From positions 124,001-188,000 of the forward strand of contig NZ_CYSA01000019.1 in NCBI RefSeq assembly GCF_001458355.1: 64,000 nucleotides of DNA, written 5' to 3'. This document shows positions 18,406-28,200 of the stretch, piece after piece. Source of the stretch: Thalassovita gelatinovora. GTDB taxonomy: Bacteria; Pseudomonadota; Alphaproteobacteria; Rhodobacterales; Rhodobacteraceae. Made by a program: the position numbers and the translations under genes. The notes under the pieces were generated by a model. The model searched no databases, was not told where the DNA came from, and worked only from the letters and a program-made list of their open reading frames with translations. The stretch's first letter is position 1. Every line of letters starts with the position of its first letter.

Positions 18406-18924
18406 ATGCATAATAAATTAACTCTGGTGATAGGCGGGGCCGGATCCGGCAAATCATCCTGGGCAGAAAATGCCGTGATTCAAAGTGGTTGCGACATGGT
18501 TTATGTCGCTACGGCGCAGGCTTGGGATGATGAAATGAAGGCCAAGATAGATCGGCATCGACACCAACGCGGTAACAATTGGTCAACGATAGAAGCCCCG
18601 TTGGATATATCTGTTCCGCTTTCCAAAGCCCGTCCAGGCCAGATTGTATTGCTCGACTGCGCCACGATGTGGCTCAGCAATCACCTGCTCGCCGAATCCG
18701 ATCTGGCGGCGGAGGAAGAGCGGTTCATCACCGCGCTGAACGACTGCGCCGCACCGGTCGTGGTGGTTACAAACGAAGTCGGGATGTCTGTCGTCCCTGA
18801 AAACGCTCTGGCTCGCACCTTCCGCGATGCGCAGGGTAGGCTAAACCAAAGCATTGCCGAACAGGCCGATTTGGTCGTGGCCGTGATGGCCGGGTTGCCA
18901 CTGGTTTTGAAGGGGCAGATCTGA
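18406..18924 (+). CDS. cobU: Adenosylcobinamide kinase / adenosylcobinamide-phosphate guanylyltransferase
   Basis: Bifunctional enzyme of the late cobalamin pathway (CobU, called CobP in aerobic producers). It phosphorylates adenosylcobinamide and activates it with GMP for nucleotide-loop assembly. The P-loop GGAGSGKSSWAE lies near residue 10, and the family motifs TNEVGMSVVPENALARTFRD and GRLNQ follow. I choose ATG 18406, preceded by AAGG at ten bases; an in-frame GTG at 18397 sits too close to that site. The stop overlaps the next ATG by one base, linking it to a phosphatase gene. Confidence 0.93.
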   Translation: MHNKLTLVIGGAGSGKSSWAENAVIQSGCDMVYVATAQAWDDEMKAKIDRHRHQRGNNWSTIEAPLDISVPLSKARPGQIVLLDCATMWLSNHLLAESDLAAEEERFITALNDCAAPVVVVTNEVGMSVVPENALARTFRDAQGRLNQSIAEQADLVVAVMAGLPLVLKGQI

Positions 18925-19496
18925 TGGCGCGGTTATTCTGGGTCCGGCATGGCCCGACGCATGCAAAAACAATGGTGGGCTGGTCCGATCTGCCCGCCGA
19001 CCTGTCTGATACCGCGCGATTGCAGCGGCTTGAAGCCGCTTTGCCATCGAAGGCAGCGGTCATTTCCTCGGACCTGAGCCGCGCCGTAACCACCGCCGAT
19101 GCGATATCGGGCAATCGCACCCGGTTGCCGCACGACCCCGATTTACGGGAAATCCATTTCGGGGATTGGGAATTACAGCGTTTCGATGCGGTCGCAGATC
19201 AAGATCATATCCGGTCGTTTTGGGAAAATCCCGGCGACATTCGCGCACCAAATGGCGAAAGCTGGAACGATGTCACCACGAGGGTCGATCGCGCCGTTGC
19301 ACAGTTGCTAAACGATCACCCAAAGCGCGATATCGTTGCCGTTGCTCATTTCGGGGTCATCCTGACCCAAGTGCAAAAGGCGTTGAACATTGGTGCCTTT
19401 GAGGCATTTTCTCATCGGATCGAAAATCTGTCCCTGACCGAACTGCATTGGGATGGCGAGGAATGGCAGGCGCTTGAAATAAATCAAATTCTGTGA
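18924..19496 (+). CDS. Histidine phosphatase family protein, possible alpha-ribazole phosphatase
   Basis: A 190-residue phosphoglycerate-mutase-like phosphatase. The catalytic RHG is in LFWVRHGPTHAKT at the N-terminus. The second His is in VAVAHFGVILTQVQ. The family also includes CobC, which dephosphorylates alpha-ribazole-5'-phosphate in cobalamin assembly. Its one-base overlap with cobU favours that role, but sequence alone cannot exclude another small-molecule phosphatase. Confidence 0.82.
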   Translation: MARLFWVRHGPTHAKTMVGWSDLPADLSDTARLQRLEAALPSKAAVISSDLSRAVTTADAISGNRTRLPHDPDLREIHFGDWELQRFDAVADQDHIRSFWENPGDIRAPNGESWNDVTTRVDRAVAQLLNDHPKRDIVAVAHFGVILTQVQKALNIGAFEAFSHRIENLSLTELHWDGEEWQALEINQIL

Positions 19497-19578
19497 TCAA
19501 TTCAGCAAAAATTATTTAATTTTTGTGATGATTTTTTGCCGCTACCCTGCCCCGGATACTGCCCAAGGAGGTTAAGGG

Positions 19579-20268
19579 ATGCGATATGAACTGTATATCG
19601 GCGATCACAGTTTTTCCAGTTGGTCATTGCGCGGCTGGCTGATGTTGGAAAAATTCGATTTGCCGTTCAAAGCCCACTTGGTCGGGCTTTACGGCGGGAC
19701 GTTCAAAGAAGACCTGTCAGCCTTGGCCCCCGCCCGGCTGGTGCCGGTTCTACGCACCGCCGAAGGCACTGTCATCGGCGAAACGCTTGCCATCGCGGAA
19801 GAATTGAACAGCCGCCATCCCGACCGCAATATGTGGCCGCAACAGGCCAACGCCCGCGCCTTTGCCCGTTGGATCGTGGCCGAAATGCATGCCGGGTTCA
19901 CTGCATTGCGCTCCGAATGTCCGATGCAGCTTTTACACCAATATCAAGGATTTGCGGTGTCCGACGCGGTCCGCACCGATCTTGACCGGTTGGAACTGCT
20001 ATGGGACAAAGCCCGATCCGAATTCGGACAAGGTGGCCCGTGGCTGTTTGGTCGCTACAGCCTTGCCGACGCGTTTTTTGCCCCCGTTGCCGCGCGAATA
20101 GCGGGCTATGACCTGCCGGTGGGGGATCAGGCCCAAGCCTATATCGAAACGACCTTGGTCGACCCCGCCTTCTGCCGATGGCGTGCGCAGGGACTGACCA
20201 AAACTTACGACCCGGTGCCCTATGCCTTGAAGTTACCGACGAAGGCTTGGCCGGGCCCAGCGACCTGA
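19579..20268 (+). CDS. Glutathione S-transferase family protein
   Basis: Cytosolic GST-fold protein of 229 residues. The thioredoxin-like N-terminal domain has the catalytic-type serine region DHSFSSWSLRGWLMLEKF, the cis-Pro loop RLVPVL and the ESL-like GETLAIAEEL that binds the gamma-glutamyl group. An all-helical C-terminal domain follows (about 85-215). AAGGAGG lies upstream of the ATG at good spacing. The upstream 80 bases are AT-rich and probably hold its promoter. The substrate is unknown. Confidence 0.87.
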   Translation: MRYELYIGDHSFSSWSLRGWLMLEKFDLPFKAHLVGLYGGTFKEDLSALAPARLVPVLRTAEGTVIGETLAIAEELNSRHPDRNMWPQQANARAFARWIVAEMHAGFTALRSECPMQLLHQYQGFAVSDAVRTDLDRLELLWDKARSEFGQGGPWLFGRYSLADAFFAPVAARIAGYDLPVGDQAQAYIETTLVDPAFCRWRAQGLTKTYDPVPYALKLPTKAWPGPAT

Positions 20269-20345
20269 AGCGGCAAACGCACGTTAACCGTTCCTAAAGC
20301 CCACCGCCGTTAACCTTGATCACCAAAGATTGGTGGGGTGGTGAC

Positions 20346-21860
20346 ATGGTGGCACGGGCCTATACCGTGGCGTTCGAAGGGGTGACGGCTCGGCGGGTCG
20401 AGGTGCAATGCGCCGTGACGCCGGGCCTGCCTGCCTTTGCCATCGTCGGCCTGCCGGACAAGGCGGTGTCAGAAGCGCGTGATCGGGTGCGCACCGCGCT
20501 GGGATCGCTGGCCATCGCCTTGCCGTCGAAACGGATCACCATCAACCTGTCGCCCGCCGACATGCCTAAGGAAGGCAGCCATTTCGATCTGCCGATCGCG
20601 CTGGCGCTGCTGGCGGCGTTGGAAATCATTCCCCGCGACGCAGTGGAAGGCACCACCGCCTTGGGCGAACTGTCGCTGGACGGGTCATTGATCCCCGTGA
20701 TCGGCGCCCTGCCCGCGGCGATGGCCGCTGCGGCTGAGGACCGGATTCTGCTTTGCCCCAAGGCATCAGGTGCGGAAGCGGCTTGGGTCGGGGCCTGTCA
20801 GGTCATTGCCGCTACGGGGCTTGCTGATGTGGTGCGCCACTATACCGGCCAATCCCCATTAACCCCGGCCGAACCGGGCGAAGTCGTGCCGGATCGATCG
20901 GGCCGTTGCCTGCGCGACGTCAAGGGGCAGGAACGGGCCAAACGCGCATTGGAAATCTCTGCGGCCGGGCGGCACCACCTGTTGATGACCGGGCCACCGG
21001 GATCGGGGAAATCGATGTTGGCGGCGCGTATTCCCGGCATCTTGCCACCACTGACGGCGGTGGAGGCGTTGGAAACTTCGATGATCCATTCGCTGGCCGG
21101 TTTGTTGGACGAAGGCGGGATTTCCCGGGTCCGACCGTTTCGGGAACCGCATCACACCGCGTCCATGGCAGCCATCGTGGGCGGCGGGCGCAATGCAAAG
21201 CCGGGAGAAATTTCGCTGGCCCATAATGGCGTTCTGTTCATGGATGAATTCCCCGAATTTCCCCGCACGGTGCTGGAAACCCTGCGTCAACCGGTTGAAA
21301 CCGGTGAAGTGATGGTGTCGCGCGCCAATGCCCATGTACAATACCCCTGCCGATTCATGCTGGTTGCCGCCGCTAACCCGTGCAAATGCGGCCACCTGAC
21401 CGACCCGGCGCGCGCCTGCAACCGCGCGCCCAATTGCGGTGAAGATTACATGGGTCGGATCAGCGGCCCGCTGCTGGATCGGTTCGATCTGCGAATCGAA
21501 GTGCCGCCGGTGGCCTATACTGATCTCGACCTGCCGGCTTCGGGCGATACGTCGGTGCAGGTCGCCGAACGCGTCGCCCGAACCCGGCAGGTTCAGGCTG
21601 ACCGGTTCGCCGATGTCGATGGCGTGACACTGAATGCCGAAGCCGAAGGTGAACTGCTGGAACGGGTTGCCGGTCCCGATGCCGAAGGCAAGGCGCTGCT
21701 TGGAAAGGTCGCGGAACGGTTCGGCCTGTCGGCACGCGGATATCACCGGGTGCTGCGGGTGGCCCGCACCATTGCCGATCTGGAAGGGTCCAACAGCGTG
21801 CAGCGGCACCACGTGGCCGAGGCGATCAGTTACAGGCTGGCCGGGCATCGTGATGCCTGA
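20346..21860 (+). CDS. YifB family Mg-chelatase-like AAA+ ATPase
   Basis: AAA+ protein of the YifB/ComM family. ComM members act as hexameric branch-migration helicases in natural transformation; alphaproteobacterial members are largely uncharacterised. The N-terminal ChlI-like domain (1 to about 170) contains VGLPDKAVSEARDRVR. The ATPase core has Walker A MTGPPGSGKSMLA and Walker B VLFMDEFPEF. The C-terminal Mg-chelatase-like domain ends near RVLRVARTIADLEGS. I use the ATG at 20346 (MVARAYTVAFEG, the conserved start) rather than an upstream in-frame TTG. Confidence 0.92.
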   Translation: MVARAYTVAFEGVTARRVEVQCAVTPGLPAFAIVGLPDKAVSEARDRVRTALGSLAIALPSKRITINLSPADMPKEGSHFDLPIALALLAALEIIPRDAVEGTTALGELSLDGSLIPVIGALPAAMAAAAEDRILLCPKASGAEAAWVGACQVIAATGLADVVRHYTGQSPLTPAEPGEVVPDRSGRCLRDVKGQERAKRALEISAAGRHHLLMTGPPGSGKSMLAARIPGILPPLTAVEALETSMIHSLAGLLDEGGISRVRPFREPHHTASMAAIVGGGRNAKPGEISLAHNGVLFMDEFPEFPRTVLETLRQPVETGEVMVSRANAHVQYPCRFMLVAAANPCKCGHLTDPARACNRAPNCGEDYMGRISGPLLDRFDLRIEVPPVAYTDLDLPASGDTSVQVAERVARTRQVQADRFADVDGVTLNAEAEGELLERVAGPDAEGKALLGKVAERFGLSARGYHRVLRVARTIADLEGSNSVQRHHVAEAISYRLAGHRDA

Positions 21861-21870
21861 AACGATGCCC
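21843..21870. terminator. Possible bidirectional hairpin between yifB and gshB
   Basis: A perfect nine-base inverted repeat, GGGCATCGT and ACGATGCCC, straddles the yifB stop and faces the gshB 3' end. There is no good T run on either side, so it may be a stabilising hairpin rather than an intrinsic terminator. Confidence 0.45.
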
Positions 21871-21884
21871 GTTAAAGGCCCGGA

Positions 21885-22820
21885 CTATCCGCGTCGTGCC
21901 TCGATCGCCTCCCAGATCTTTGCGGCAGTGTTGGTGCCGTCGAAACGGTCCAGTTCCTGAATGCCGGTGGGTGAGGTCACGTTGATTTCGGTCAGGTAAT
22001 CACCGATCACGTCGATCCCGACAAAAACCTGCCCCTTTTCGCGCAAAAGTGACCCGATCCGGGCACAAATTTCCAGATCGCGTTCGGTCAGACCGATCTT
22101 TTCCGGCCGCCCGCCGACATGCATGTTCGAACGTGTTTCGCCCGCCGCCGGAACCCGGTTGATCGCACCGACCGGTTCGCCATCGACAAGGATCACCCGT
22201 TTGTCGCCATTGCTGACATCGGGTAGGAACTTCTGTGCGATCAGGGGTTCGCGGCTGAACCCGGTGAACAATTCGTGCAGCGACGCCAGGTTGCGATCAC
22301 TTTCGGTCAGCCGGAACACCCCGGCACCGCCATTGCCGTAAAGCGGTTTCAGGATGATATCGCCATGCTTTTCCTTGAACGCCCGAATCGTGGCCAGATC
22401 GCGGGCGATGGTGGTCGGTGGAGTCAGGTCAGGGAAATCCAGCACCAGCAGCTTTTCAGGGTAATTTCGCACCCAGAACGGATCGTTGACCACCAATGTG
22501 CCCGGATGCACCCGTTGCAGCAGATGGGTGGTGGTGATGTAGAACATATCGAATGGCGGATCTTGACGCAGCCAGACCACGTCGTAGTCGGACAGATCGA
22601 CTTCTTGTTCATCACCCAGACTGTAATGATCCCCTTTGACCCGGCGCACCGTCAGCGGCCAGCCGCGCGCGATAACCCGGCCTTCTTGATAGGACAGGCA
22701 ATCGGGGGTGTAATAAAACAGCTCATGCCCACGCGCCTGCGCCTCTTCCGCAATTCGGAACGTGCTGTCTGCATTGATGTCGATAGGCCCGATCGGGTCC
22801 ATCTGAAAAGCGATCTTCAT
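21885..22820 (-). CDS. gshB: Glutathione synthetase
   Basis: ATP-grasp ligase joining gamma-glutamylcysteine and glycine, the last step of glutathione synthesis. The N-terminus [20 protein letters not shown] is the conserved start. The ATP-grasp motifs are [18 protein letters not shown] near residue 150 and the metal/ATP segment [15 protein letters not shown] near the end. The ATG at 22820 has GCGAGGG seven bases upstream; an ATG two codons earlier abuts that site and is less likely. The gene sits downstream of rsmI and yraN on the same strand. Confidence 0.96.
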   Translation of the reverse strand: MKIAFQMDPIGPIDINADSTFRIAEEAQARGHELFYYTPDCLSYQEGRVIARGWPLTVRRVKGDHYSLGDEQEVDLSDYDVVWLRQDPPFDMFYITTTHLLQRVHPGTLVVNDPFWVRNYPEKLLVLDFPDLTPPTTIARDLATIRAFKEKHGDIILKPLYGNGGAGVFRLTESDRNLASLHELFTGFSREPLIAQKFLPDVSNGDKRVILVDGEPVGAINRVPAAGETRSNMHVGGRPEKIGLTERDLEICARIGSLLREKGQVFVGIDVIGDYLTEINVTSPTGIQELDRFDGTNTAAKIWEAIEARRG

Positions 22821-22877
22821 CGTCATCCCTCGCTCAGTTTCGCCATTTACATGGCGCAACCACCGGCCAGAGGCAAA

Positions 22878-23285
22878 TCAGAAATGCCCGAAAGCGTTTT
22901 CAAGGATCTTGATTGCCCCTTGGGAATTGACCAAAGCGACGTCAAAACGAAGATCCGTCATCAGCGAACGGCCTTGTTGGGCAAGATATTCTTCGGCAGA
23001 GGAACATAGCCGCGCAATCTGTGCGTGGCCCAACCGTTCGGCAGCGCGATCAAAAGAGCGGCTTTTCTTCACCTCGACAAAGACGAAGCCGTCGCCGTCT
23101 GCGAAAATCAGATCGACTTCGCCGCTGGCACCGCGCCAACGGGTTTGCGCCAAGACATAGCCGCGCGACTGATACTCCTCCGCCACCTGATCTTCGGCCG
23201 CCAGACCGGACAGATAAGCCACTTTCCCACGCAAGCCCCGTTCGGTCACCGGTACAGATCGGTCGGTTGCAGGCTTTGTCGCCAC
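22878..23285 (-). CDS. YraN family protein (UPF0102)
   Basis: A 135-residue UPF0102 protein with a restriction-endonuclease-like fold. The motifs GLAAEDQVAEEYQSRGY, GASGEVDLIFADGDGFVFVE and VKKSRSFDRAAERLGHAQ contain the E, D and ExK positions of that nuclease core. The function is unproven. The start is a GTG with GGGGGA just upstream. It lies directly after rsmI, echoing the rsmI-lpoA-yraN grouping of gammaproteobacteria. Confidence 0.88.
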   Translation of the reverse strand: MATKPATDRSVPVTERGLRGKVAYLSGLAAEDQVAEEYQSRGYVLAQTRWRGASGEVDLIFADGDGFVFVEVKKSRSFDRAAERLGHAQIARLCSSAEEYLAQQGRSLMTDLRFDVALVNSQGAIKILENAFGHF

Positions 23286-23300
23286 TGAAATCCCCCGGTG

Positions 23301-24161
23301 TCAGGCGTGATCCAGTTTCAGCGCCAATTGGTAAATCCGACGCCGCGCAATCCCGGTTTCCGCCGCCAGTTGATCTGACGCATCGCGCACGCTTAACCGT
23401 GTCAACAGGTCAGACAGTTTCAACTCTAGCTCTGAATCCTCAATATTCGGTAAATGCCCGCGATCCACCAGAACCACGATTTCGCCCTTCAGGCTGCGTT
23501 CTTTGCAGATTTCGGCCAATTCGCTCAGCGGCGCACGGATGATTTCTTCGAATTTCTTGGTCAGTTCGCGGCACACCGCCGCGTCACGTTCGGGGCCCAG
23601 GACTTCGGCGGCATCGGCAAGCATCGCAGCAACCCGCTTGGGCGATTCGTAAAAGGCCAGTGTCCCCGGTACATCTTTCACTGCGGCCAAAGCGGTTTTC
23701 CGCTGCCCTTTGGCATTGGGCAGGAAACCCGCAAAAAAGAAGCGGTCAGTTGGCAGACCGGCCAAGGTCAGCGCGGTAATGACCGCCGAAGCGCCCGGCG
23801 CACTGGTCACGTCATGCCCTTCGGCACGGGCAACACGGGCCAGATCGAAACCCGGGTCGGCGACCATCGGCGTGCCCGCCTCGGACGCATAGACCATCGA
23901 TTTACCTTCGCCCAGCAGGGCCAACAGGCGTGGCCGCATCTGCGCCCCGTTATGGTCGTGATAAGACAACATCGGCCTGTCGCCCAAACCGATCCCGTGA
24001 ATTTCCATCAGCTTGCGCAGGCTGCGGGTGTCTTCGGCCACCAGAACATCCGCCGATGCCAAGATATCAAGCGCCCGCAGCGTGATATCACGGGCCGTGC
24101 CGATCGGCGTGGCGATCAGGTAAAGCCCCGGCGCCAGTTTCGTCTGTTGCAGATTCACCAC
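23301..24161 (-). CDS. rsmI: 16S rRNA (cytidine-1402-2'-O)-methyltransferase RsmI
   Basis: SAM-dependent methyltransferase modifying C1402 of 16S rRNA together with RsmH, for decoding fidelity. The tetrapyrrole-methylase fold is evident: PGLYLIATPIGTARDITLRA, AEDTRSLRKLMEIHGI, MVYASEAGTPMVADPGFDL and PTDRFFFAGFLPNAKGQRK. The start appears to be GTG (two consecutive GTG codons at 24161 and 24158). It is divergent from the PBP-activator gene across 84 bases, which must hold both promoters. Confidence 0.94.
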   Translation of the reverse strand: MVNLQQTKLAPGLYLIATPIGTARDITLRALDILASADVLVAEDTRSLRKLMEIHGIGLGDRPMLSYHDHNGAQMRPRLLALLGEGKSMVYASEAGTPMVADPGFDLARVARAEGHDVTSAPGASAVITALTLAGLPTDRFFFAGFLPNAKGQRKTALAAVKDVPGTLAFYESPKRVAAMLADAAEVLGPERDAAVCRELTKKFEEIIRAPLSELAEICKERSLKGEIVVLVDRGHLPNIEDSELELKLSDLLTRLSVRDASDQLAAETGIARRRIYQLALKLDHA

Positions 24162-24245
24162 TGGACCCGAACCTCACTGTCTTTATTATGCTATAGCGAA
24201 GACCCAAGCTGTGTTTTCGCCGGTCACGAAGGAGCCGTTTCATCC

Positions 24246-25415
24246 ATGTTCGCCGTTTTCAAAGCCGCCCGCAAGGCAATCGCGCCGCTTGCCGTATTGC
24301 TGTCCCTTATCGCCGTCACCGCCTGTCAGCCGGTCGCGACCGGAGGCGGTCCTTCGATCAACACCAAAGCCCCGGTCCCGGTGGCATTGCTGGTACCCCA
24401 TGGCAGCCCGAACGCCGGTGACGACCTGCTGGCGCAAAGCCTTGAAAACGCCGCCCGGTTGGCGATATCCGATCTGGAGGGCGTGAATATCGACCTGCGC
24501 GTCTATGCGACCGCAGGCGACCCCGTACAGGCACGCAGTCAGGCGATCGCAGCGGTTCAGGATGGTGCCAAGATCATTCTTGGCCCGGTTTACGGCGAAT
24601 CCGCCAATGCTGCGGCGGTGGCCGTTGCATCGCGCGGCATCAATGTCTTGTCTTTCTCCAACAACACGACCATCGCTGGTGGCAACCTGTTCATTCTGGG
24701 CCCGACGTTCCAGAACACGGCCGACCGGATGGTGCGCTTTGCCGCGGCGCAGGGCAAAGGCCGTATCGTGGTGGCCCATGACAACAGTGTCGCCGGTCAA
24801 TTGGGGCGCAACGCGGTTCAATCCGCCGCAGCCCGTTCGGGGGCCGAACTGGTCGGTGCCGTCGCATACGAAAAGTCACAGCAAGGGGTGATCCAAGCCA
24901 TCCCGTCGATTCGCAGCGAAGTGCAGAAAGGCGCGGATTCGGTATTCCTGACCGCCCTGACCGAAGGCGCGTTGCCGCTTTTGACCCAGCTTCTTGACGA
25001 ATCTGGTGTCGATCCCGAAACCACTCAGTATATCGGTCTGACCCGGTGGGACATCCCGCCGCAAACGCTGGAACTTCCGGGTGTTCAAAACGGCTGGTTT
25101 GCGATGCCCGACCCGACGATGACGCAGCGGTTTTCCAGCCGGTACACCGCAGCCTTCGGGGTTGCGCCGCATCCAATCGGTGGTCTGTCCTATGATGGGA
25201 TCGCCGCGATTGGGGCCTTGGTTCAGGCTGGCAAAAGCGATGCGCTGACCGGTGCGGTGCTGACGCAAGGGGCCGGTTTCCAAGGGGTGAACGGAATTTT
25301 CCGGCTTCTTGCCGGCGGCACCAATGAACGTGGTCTGGCGGTTGCTCAAATTCAAAACAAGCAAGTTGTCGTAATCGACCCAGCGCCGCGCAGCTTTGCC
25401 GGTTCCGGTTTCTAA
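24246..25415 (+). CDS. Penicillin-binding-protein activator lipoprotein (LpoA C-domain type)
   Basis: A 389-residue lipoprotein: a signal peptide ends in the lipobox VTAC at residues 18-21. The rest is a periplasmic-binding-protein type 1 fold (ALLVPHGSPNAGDDLLAQS, ILGPVYGESANAAAVA, SFSNNTTIAGGNLFILG), like the C-terminal domain of E. coli LpoA, which stimulates PBP1A. The N-terminal TPR domain of LpoA is absent. Start chosen at ATG 24246 with GAAGGAG upstream; the frame is open for another 790 bases upstream, but that is antisense to rsmI. Divergent from rsmI and followed by glnD, 20 bases on. Confidence 0.85.
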   Translation: MFAVFKAARKAIAPLAVLLSLIAVTACQPVATGGGPSINTKAPVPVALLVPHGSPNAGDDLLAQSLENAARLAISDLEGVNIDLRVYATAGDPVQARSQAIAAVQDGAKIILGPVYGESANAAAVAVASRGINVLSFSNNTTIAGGNLFILGPTFQNTADRMVRFAAAQGKGRIVVAHDNSVAGQLGRNAVQSAAARSGAELVGAVAYEKSQQGVIQAIPSIRSEVQKGADSVFLTALTEGALPLLTQLLDESGVDPETTQYIGLTRWDIPPQTLELPGVQNGWFAMPDPTMTQRFSSRYTAAFGVAPHPIGGLSYDGIAAIGALVQAGKSDALTGAVLTQGAGFQGVNGIFRLLAGGTNERGLAVAQIQNKQVVVIDPAPRSFAGSGF

Positions 25416-25434
25416 CCCAACAGAAGACATATAT

Positions 25435-28200
25435 ATGCTTGACCTTCCCCCAGCGCCGGACAGTCTCATCTGTCCGGCCGAATCCATCTTCGATGCCAAA
25501 ACCATCCGACAGCAGATCGATGCCGCCATCGGTTCAGCGACTGACGAAGTGGCGATCCGTGCCGCCGTTGTCCCGATCCTGATGGACGCCCGCATGACCG
25601 GCATGGCGAAAATCGCGGATGCCTTCACCGCCGATCCCTTTGCCGCCCGGCCCACCACGCGGGCCTATACATGGTTAACCGATTGCATCGTCATCGTCGC
25701 GCTGGATGTGGCGACCCGGCTGCTGCATCCGACCCCGCAAAACAACAGCGACGACCGGCTGAGCCTGGTTGCTGTCGGCGGATATGGACGCGGTGAAATG
25801 GCCCCCTATTCAGATGTGGACTTGCTGTTTTTGACCCCGGCCCGGACCACCGAATGGGCCGAGAAGGTGATCGAAAGCATGCTGTATATCCTGTGGGATC
25901 TGCGGCTGAAAGTCGGCCACGCGTCGCGCACCGTACGCGACTGTCTGAAATTGGGGCGCGAGGATTTCACCATCCGAACCGCACTGTTGGAACACCGATT
26001 CCTTGCCGGAGACACCGCGCTGGCCGAGGAATTGGCAACCCGCTTGTCCAATGACCTGTTTCGCAACACCGCGCCGGAATTCATCGAAGCCAAGCTGGCC
26101 GAACGCGACCAGCGCCACAAACGACAGGGCGGTCAGAGATACGTCGTTGAACCCAACGTGAAAGAGGGCAAAGGTGGCTTGCGCGATCTGCAATCGCTGT
26201 TCTGGATCGCGAAATACCTGCACGGCGTGCAAAAGGTCGAGGATCTTGTGAAGCTCGATGTCTTCACCGAGGAAGAATACGAGACCTTCATGACCGCCGA
26301 AGATTTTCTTTGGGCGGTGCGGTGCCATCTTCATCTGGTGACGAATCGCGCCTCGGACCAATTGACCTTCGATTTGCAGGTCGAGGTGGCTGAACGCATG
26401 GGATACGAAGACAAGGGCGGGCGCCGCGCGGTCGAACATTTCATGCAGGACTATTTCCGGTATGCCACCGCGACCGGGGACCTGACCCGCATCTTCCTGA
26501 CCAAGCTGGAAGCGATGCATGTCAAAAGCGAACCCCTGCTGGAACGCATTTTTCGCCGCACTCCGAAAGTCAAAAAAGGATACAGGGTGGTGCATGGCCG
26601 CTTGGGAGTCGAAAACGAAGAAACGTTTTTGACCGACAAACTGAACCTGCTGCGGGTTTTCGAAGAAGGCTTGCGGACCGGGATGCTGATCCATCCTGAC
26701 GCGATGCGACTGGTGGTAGCCAATCTCGACCTGATCGACGACGACATGCGAAACGACAAGGAAGCGCGGCGGATCTTCCTTGACCTGATGCTGAAACATG
26801 GCAACCCGGAACGGGCGCTGCGGCGGATGAACGAACTGGGGGTACTGGCCGCTTTCATCCCCGAATTCGAACCGATCGTGGCGATGATGCAATTCAACAT
26901 GTATCATCATTACACGGTCGACGAACACACGATCCAATGCATCCACAACCTGAGCGAAATCGAACATGGTGAATTGGTGGAACCATTGCCGCTGGTCAGC
27001 CGGATTCTGAAAGAAGGCGTTAATCGCAAGGTGATCTATGTTGCGCTTTTGCTGCACGATATCGGTAAGGGTCGGGACGAAGATCATTCCGTCCTTGGTG
27101 CCCGCATCGCACGCAAGGTCGCGCCGCGTCTGGGTCTGAACAAATCCGATTCGGAAACCGTGGAATGGTTGGTGCGATATCACCTGCTGATGTCGGACAT
27201 GGCGCAGAAACGCGATATTTCAGACCCGCGTACTTTGCGCGATTTCGCCAAGGCGGTCAAAACGCGCAAGCGGCTGGATCTGCTGACGGTGCTGACCGTC
27301 TGCGATATCCGCGGCGTCGGCCCCGGTACTTGGAACAACTGGAAAGCTGTTCTGCTGCGTCAATTGCACCGTGATACTGCGGATGCGCTGGAACATGGGC
27401 TGGAAGACCTCAACCGCAAAAACCGCGGCGCGGAAGCGCGCAAACAGTTGCGCAAGGCGCTGGATGGCTGGGATCCGGCGGCGCTGCGAGCCGAAACCGG
27501 GCGGCACTATCCGCCCTACTGGCATGGTCTGGATACCAACACTCATGTCATCTTCGCCAACCTGCTGCGCGACATCCCCAACGACGAGGTCCGGATTGAT
27601 CTGCATCCGGACGAAGATCGCGATGCCACCCGTGCCTGTTTCGCGCTGGTTGACCATCCCGGAATTTTTTCGCGCCTCGCCGGTGCGCTGGCTCTGGTCG
27701 GGGCCAATGTGGTCGATGCCCGCACCTACACTTCAAAAGATGGCTACGCCACCGCCGTATTCTGGGTTCAGGATGCCGATGGCCACCCTTATGAAGAAGC
27801 CCGCCTGCCACGGTTACGGCAGATGATCCACAAAACGCTGCTGGGCGAAGTCAAGACATCCGAAGCAATGCGTTCACGCGACAAGATCAAGAAGCGCGAA
27901 CGTGCCTTCCGGGTTCCGACATCGATCACTTTCGACAATGAAGGATCGGATATCTACACCATCATCGAGGTCGATACCCGCGACCGGCCCGGTTTGCTGT
28001 TCGACCTGACCCGGACGCTGGCGGCCAACAACGTCTATATCGCCAGCGCGGTGATCGCGACCTATGGCGAACAGGTGGTCGACAGCTTCTATGTCAAGGA
28101 TATGTTCGGGTTGAAATTCCATTCCGAACAGCGCCAGAAAACACTGGTGAAGAAGCTGCGCGATGCCATCGAAAAAGGTGCTGAAAGGGCCAGATCGTGA
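25435..28200 (+). CDS. glnD: Bifunctional [protein-PII] uridylyltransferase / uridylyl-removing enzyme
   Basis: Central nitrogen sensor that uridylylates PII proteins when glutamine is low and removes UMP when it is high. The 921 residues show the full family order. The nucleotidyltransferase domain has GGYGRGEMAPYSDVDLLF near residue 115. The HD hydrolase domain has LLLHDIGKGRDEDH near residue 540. Two C-terminal ACT glutamine-sensing domains start near residues 735 and 842. ATG 25435 is preferred to an in-frame TTG at 25396 that overlaps the upstream gene. The stop overlaps the murJ GTG by four bases. Confidence 0.96.
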   Translation: MLDLPPAPDSLICPAESIFDAKTIRQQIDAAIGSATDEVAIRAAVVPILMDARMTGMAKIADAFTADPFAARPTTRAYTWLTDCIVIVALDVATRLLHPTPQNNSDDRLSLVAVGGYGRGEMAPYSDVDLLFLTPARTTEWAEKVIESMLYILWDLRLKVGHASRTVRDCLKLGREDFTIRTALLEHRFLAGDTALAEELATRLSNDLFRNTAPEFIEAKLAERDQRHKRQGGQRYVVEPNVKEGKGGLRDLQSLFWIAKYLHGVQKVEDLVKLDVFTEEEYETFMTAEDFLWAVRCHLHLVTNRASDQLTFDLQVEVAERMGYEDKGGRRAVEHFMQDYFRYATATGDLTRIFLTKLEAMHVKSEPLLERIFRRTPKVKKGYRVVHGRLGVENEETFLTDKLNLLRVFEEGLRTGMLIHPDAMRLVVANLDLIDDDMRNDKEARRIFLDLMLKHGNPERALRRMNELGVLAAFIPEFEPIVAMMQFNMYHHYTVDEHTIQCIHNLSEIEHGELVEPLPLVSRILKEGVNRKVIYVALLLHDIGKGRDEDHSVLGARIARKVAPRLGLNKSDSETVEWLVRYHLLMSDMAQKRDISDPRTLRDFAKAVKTRKRLDLLTVLTVCDIRGVGPGTWNNWKAVLLRQLHRDTADALEHGLEDLNRKNRGAEARKQLRKALDGWDPAALRAETGRHYPPYWHGLDTNTHVIFANLLRDIPNDEVRIDLHPDEDRDATRACFALVDHPGIFSRLAGALALVGANVVDARTYTSKDGYATAVFWVQDADGHPYEEARLPRLRQMIHKTLLGEVKTSEAMRSRDKIKKRERAFRVPTSITFDNEGSDIYTIIEVDTRDRPGLLFDLTRTLAANNVYIASAVIATYGEQVVDSFYVKDMFGLKFHSEQRQKTLVKKLRDAIEKGAERARS

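Noticed and set aside
23454-24245. Upstream extension of the PBP activator
   Set aside because: The frame is open antisense to rsmI, but the signal peptide and lipobox begin at 24246 with a ribosome site.
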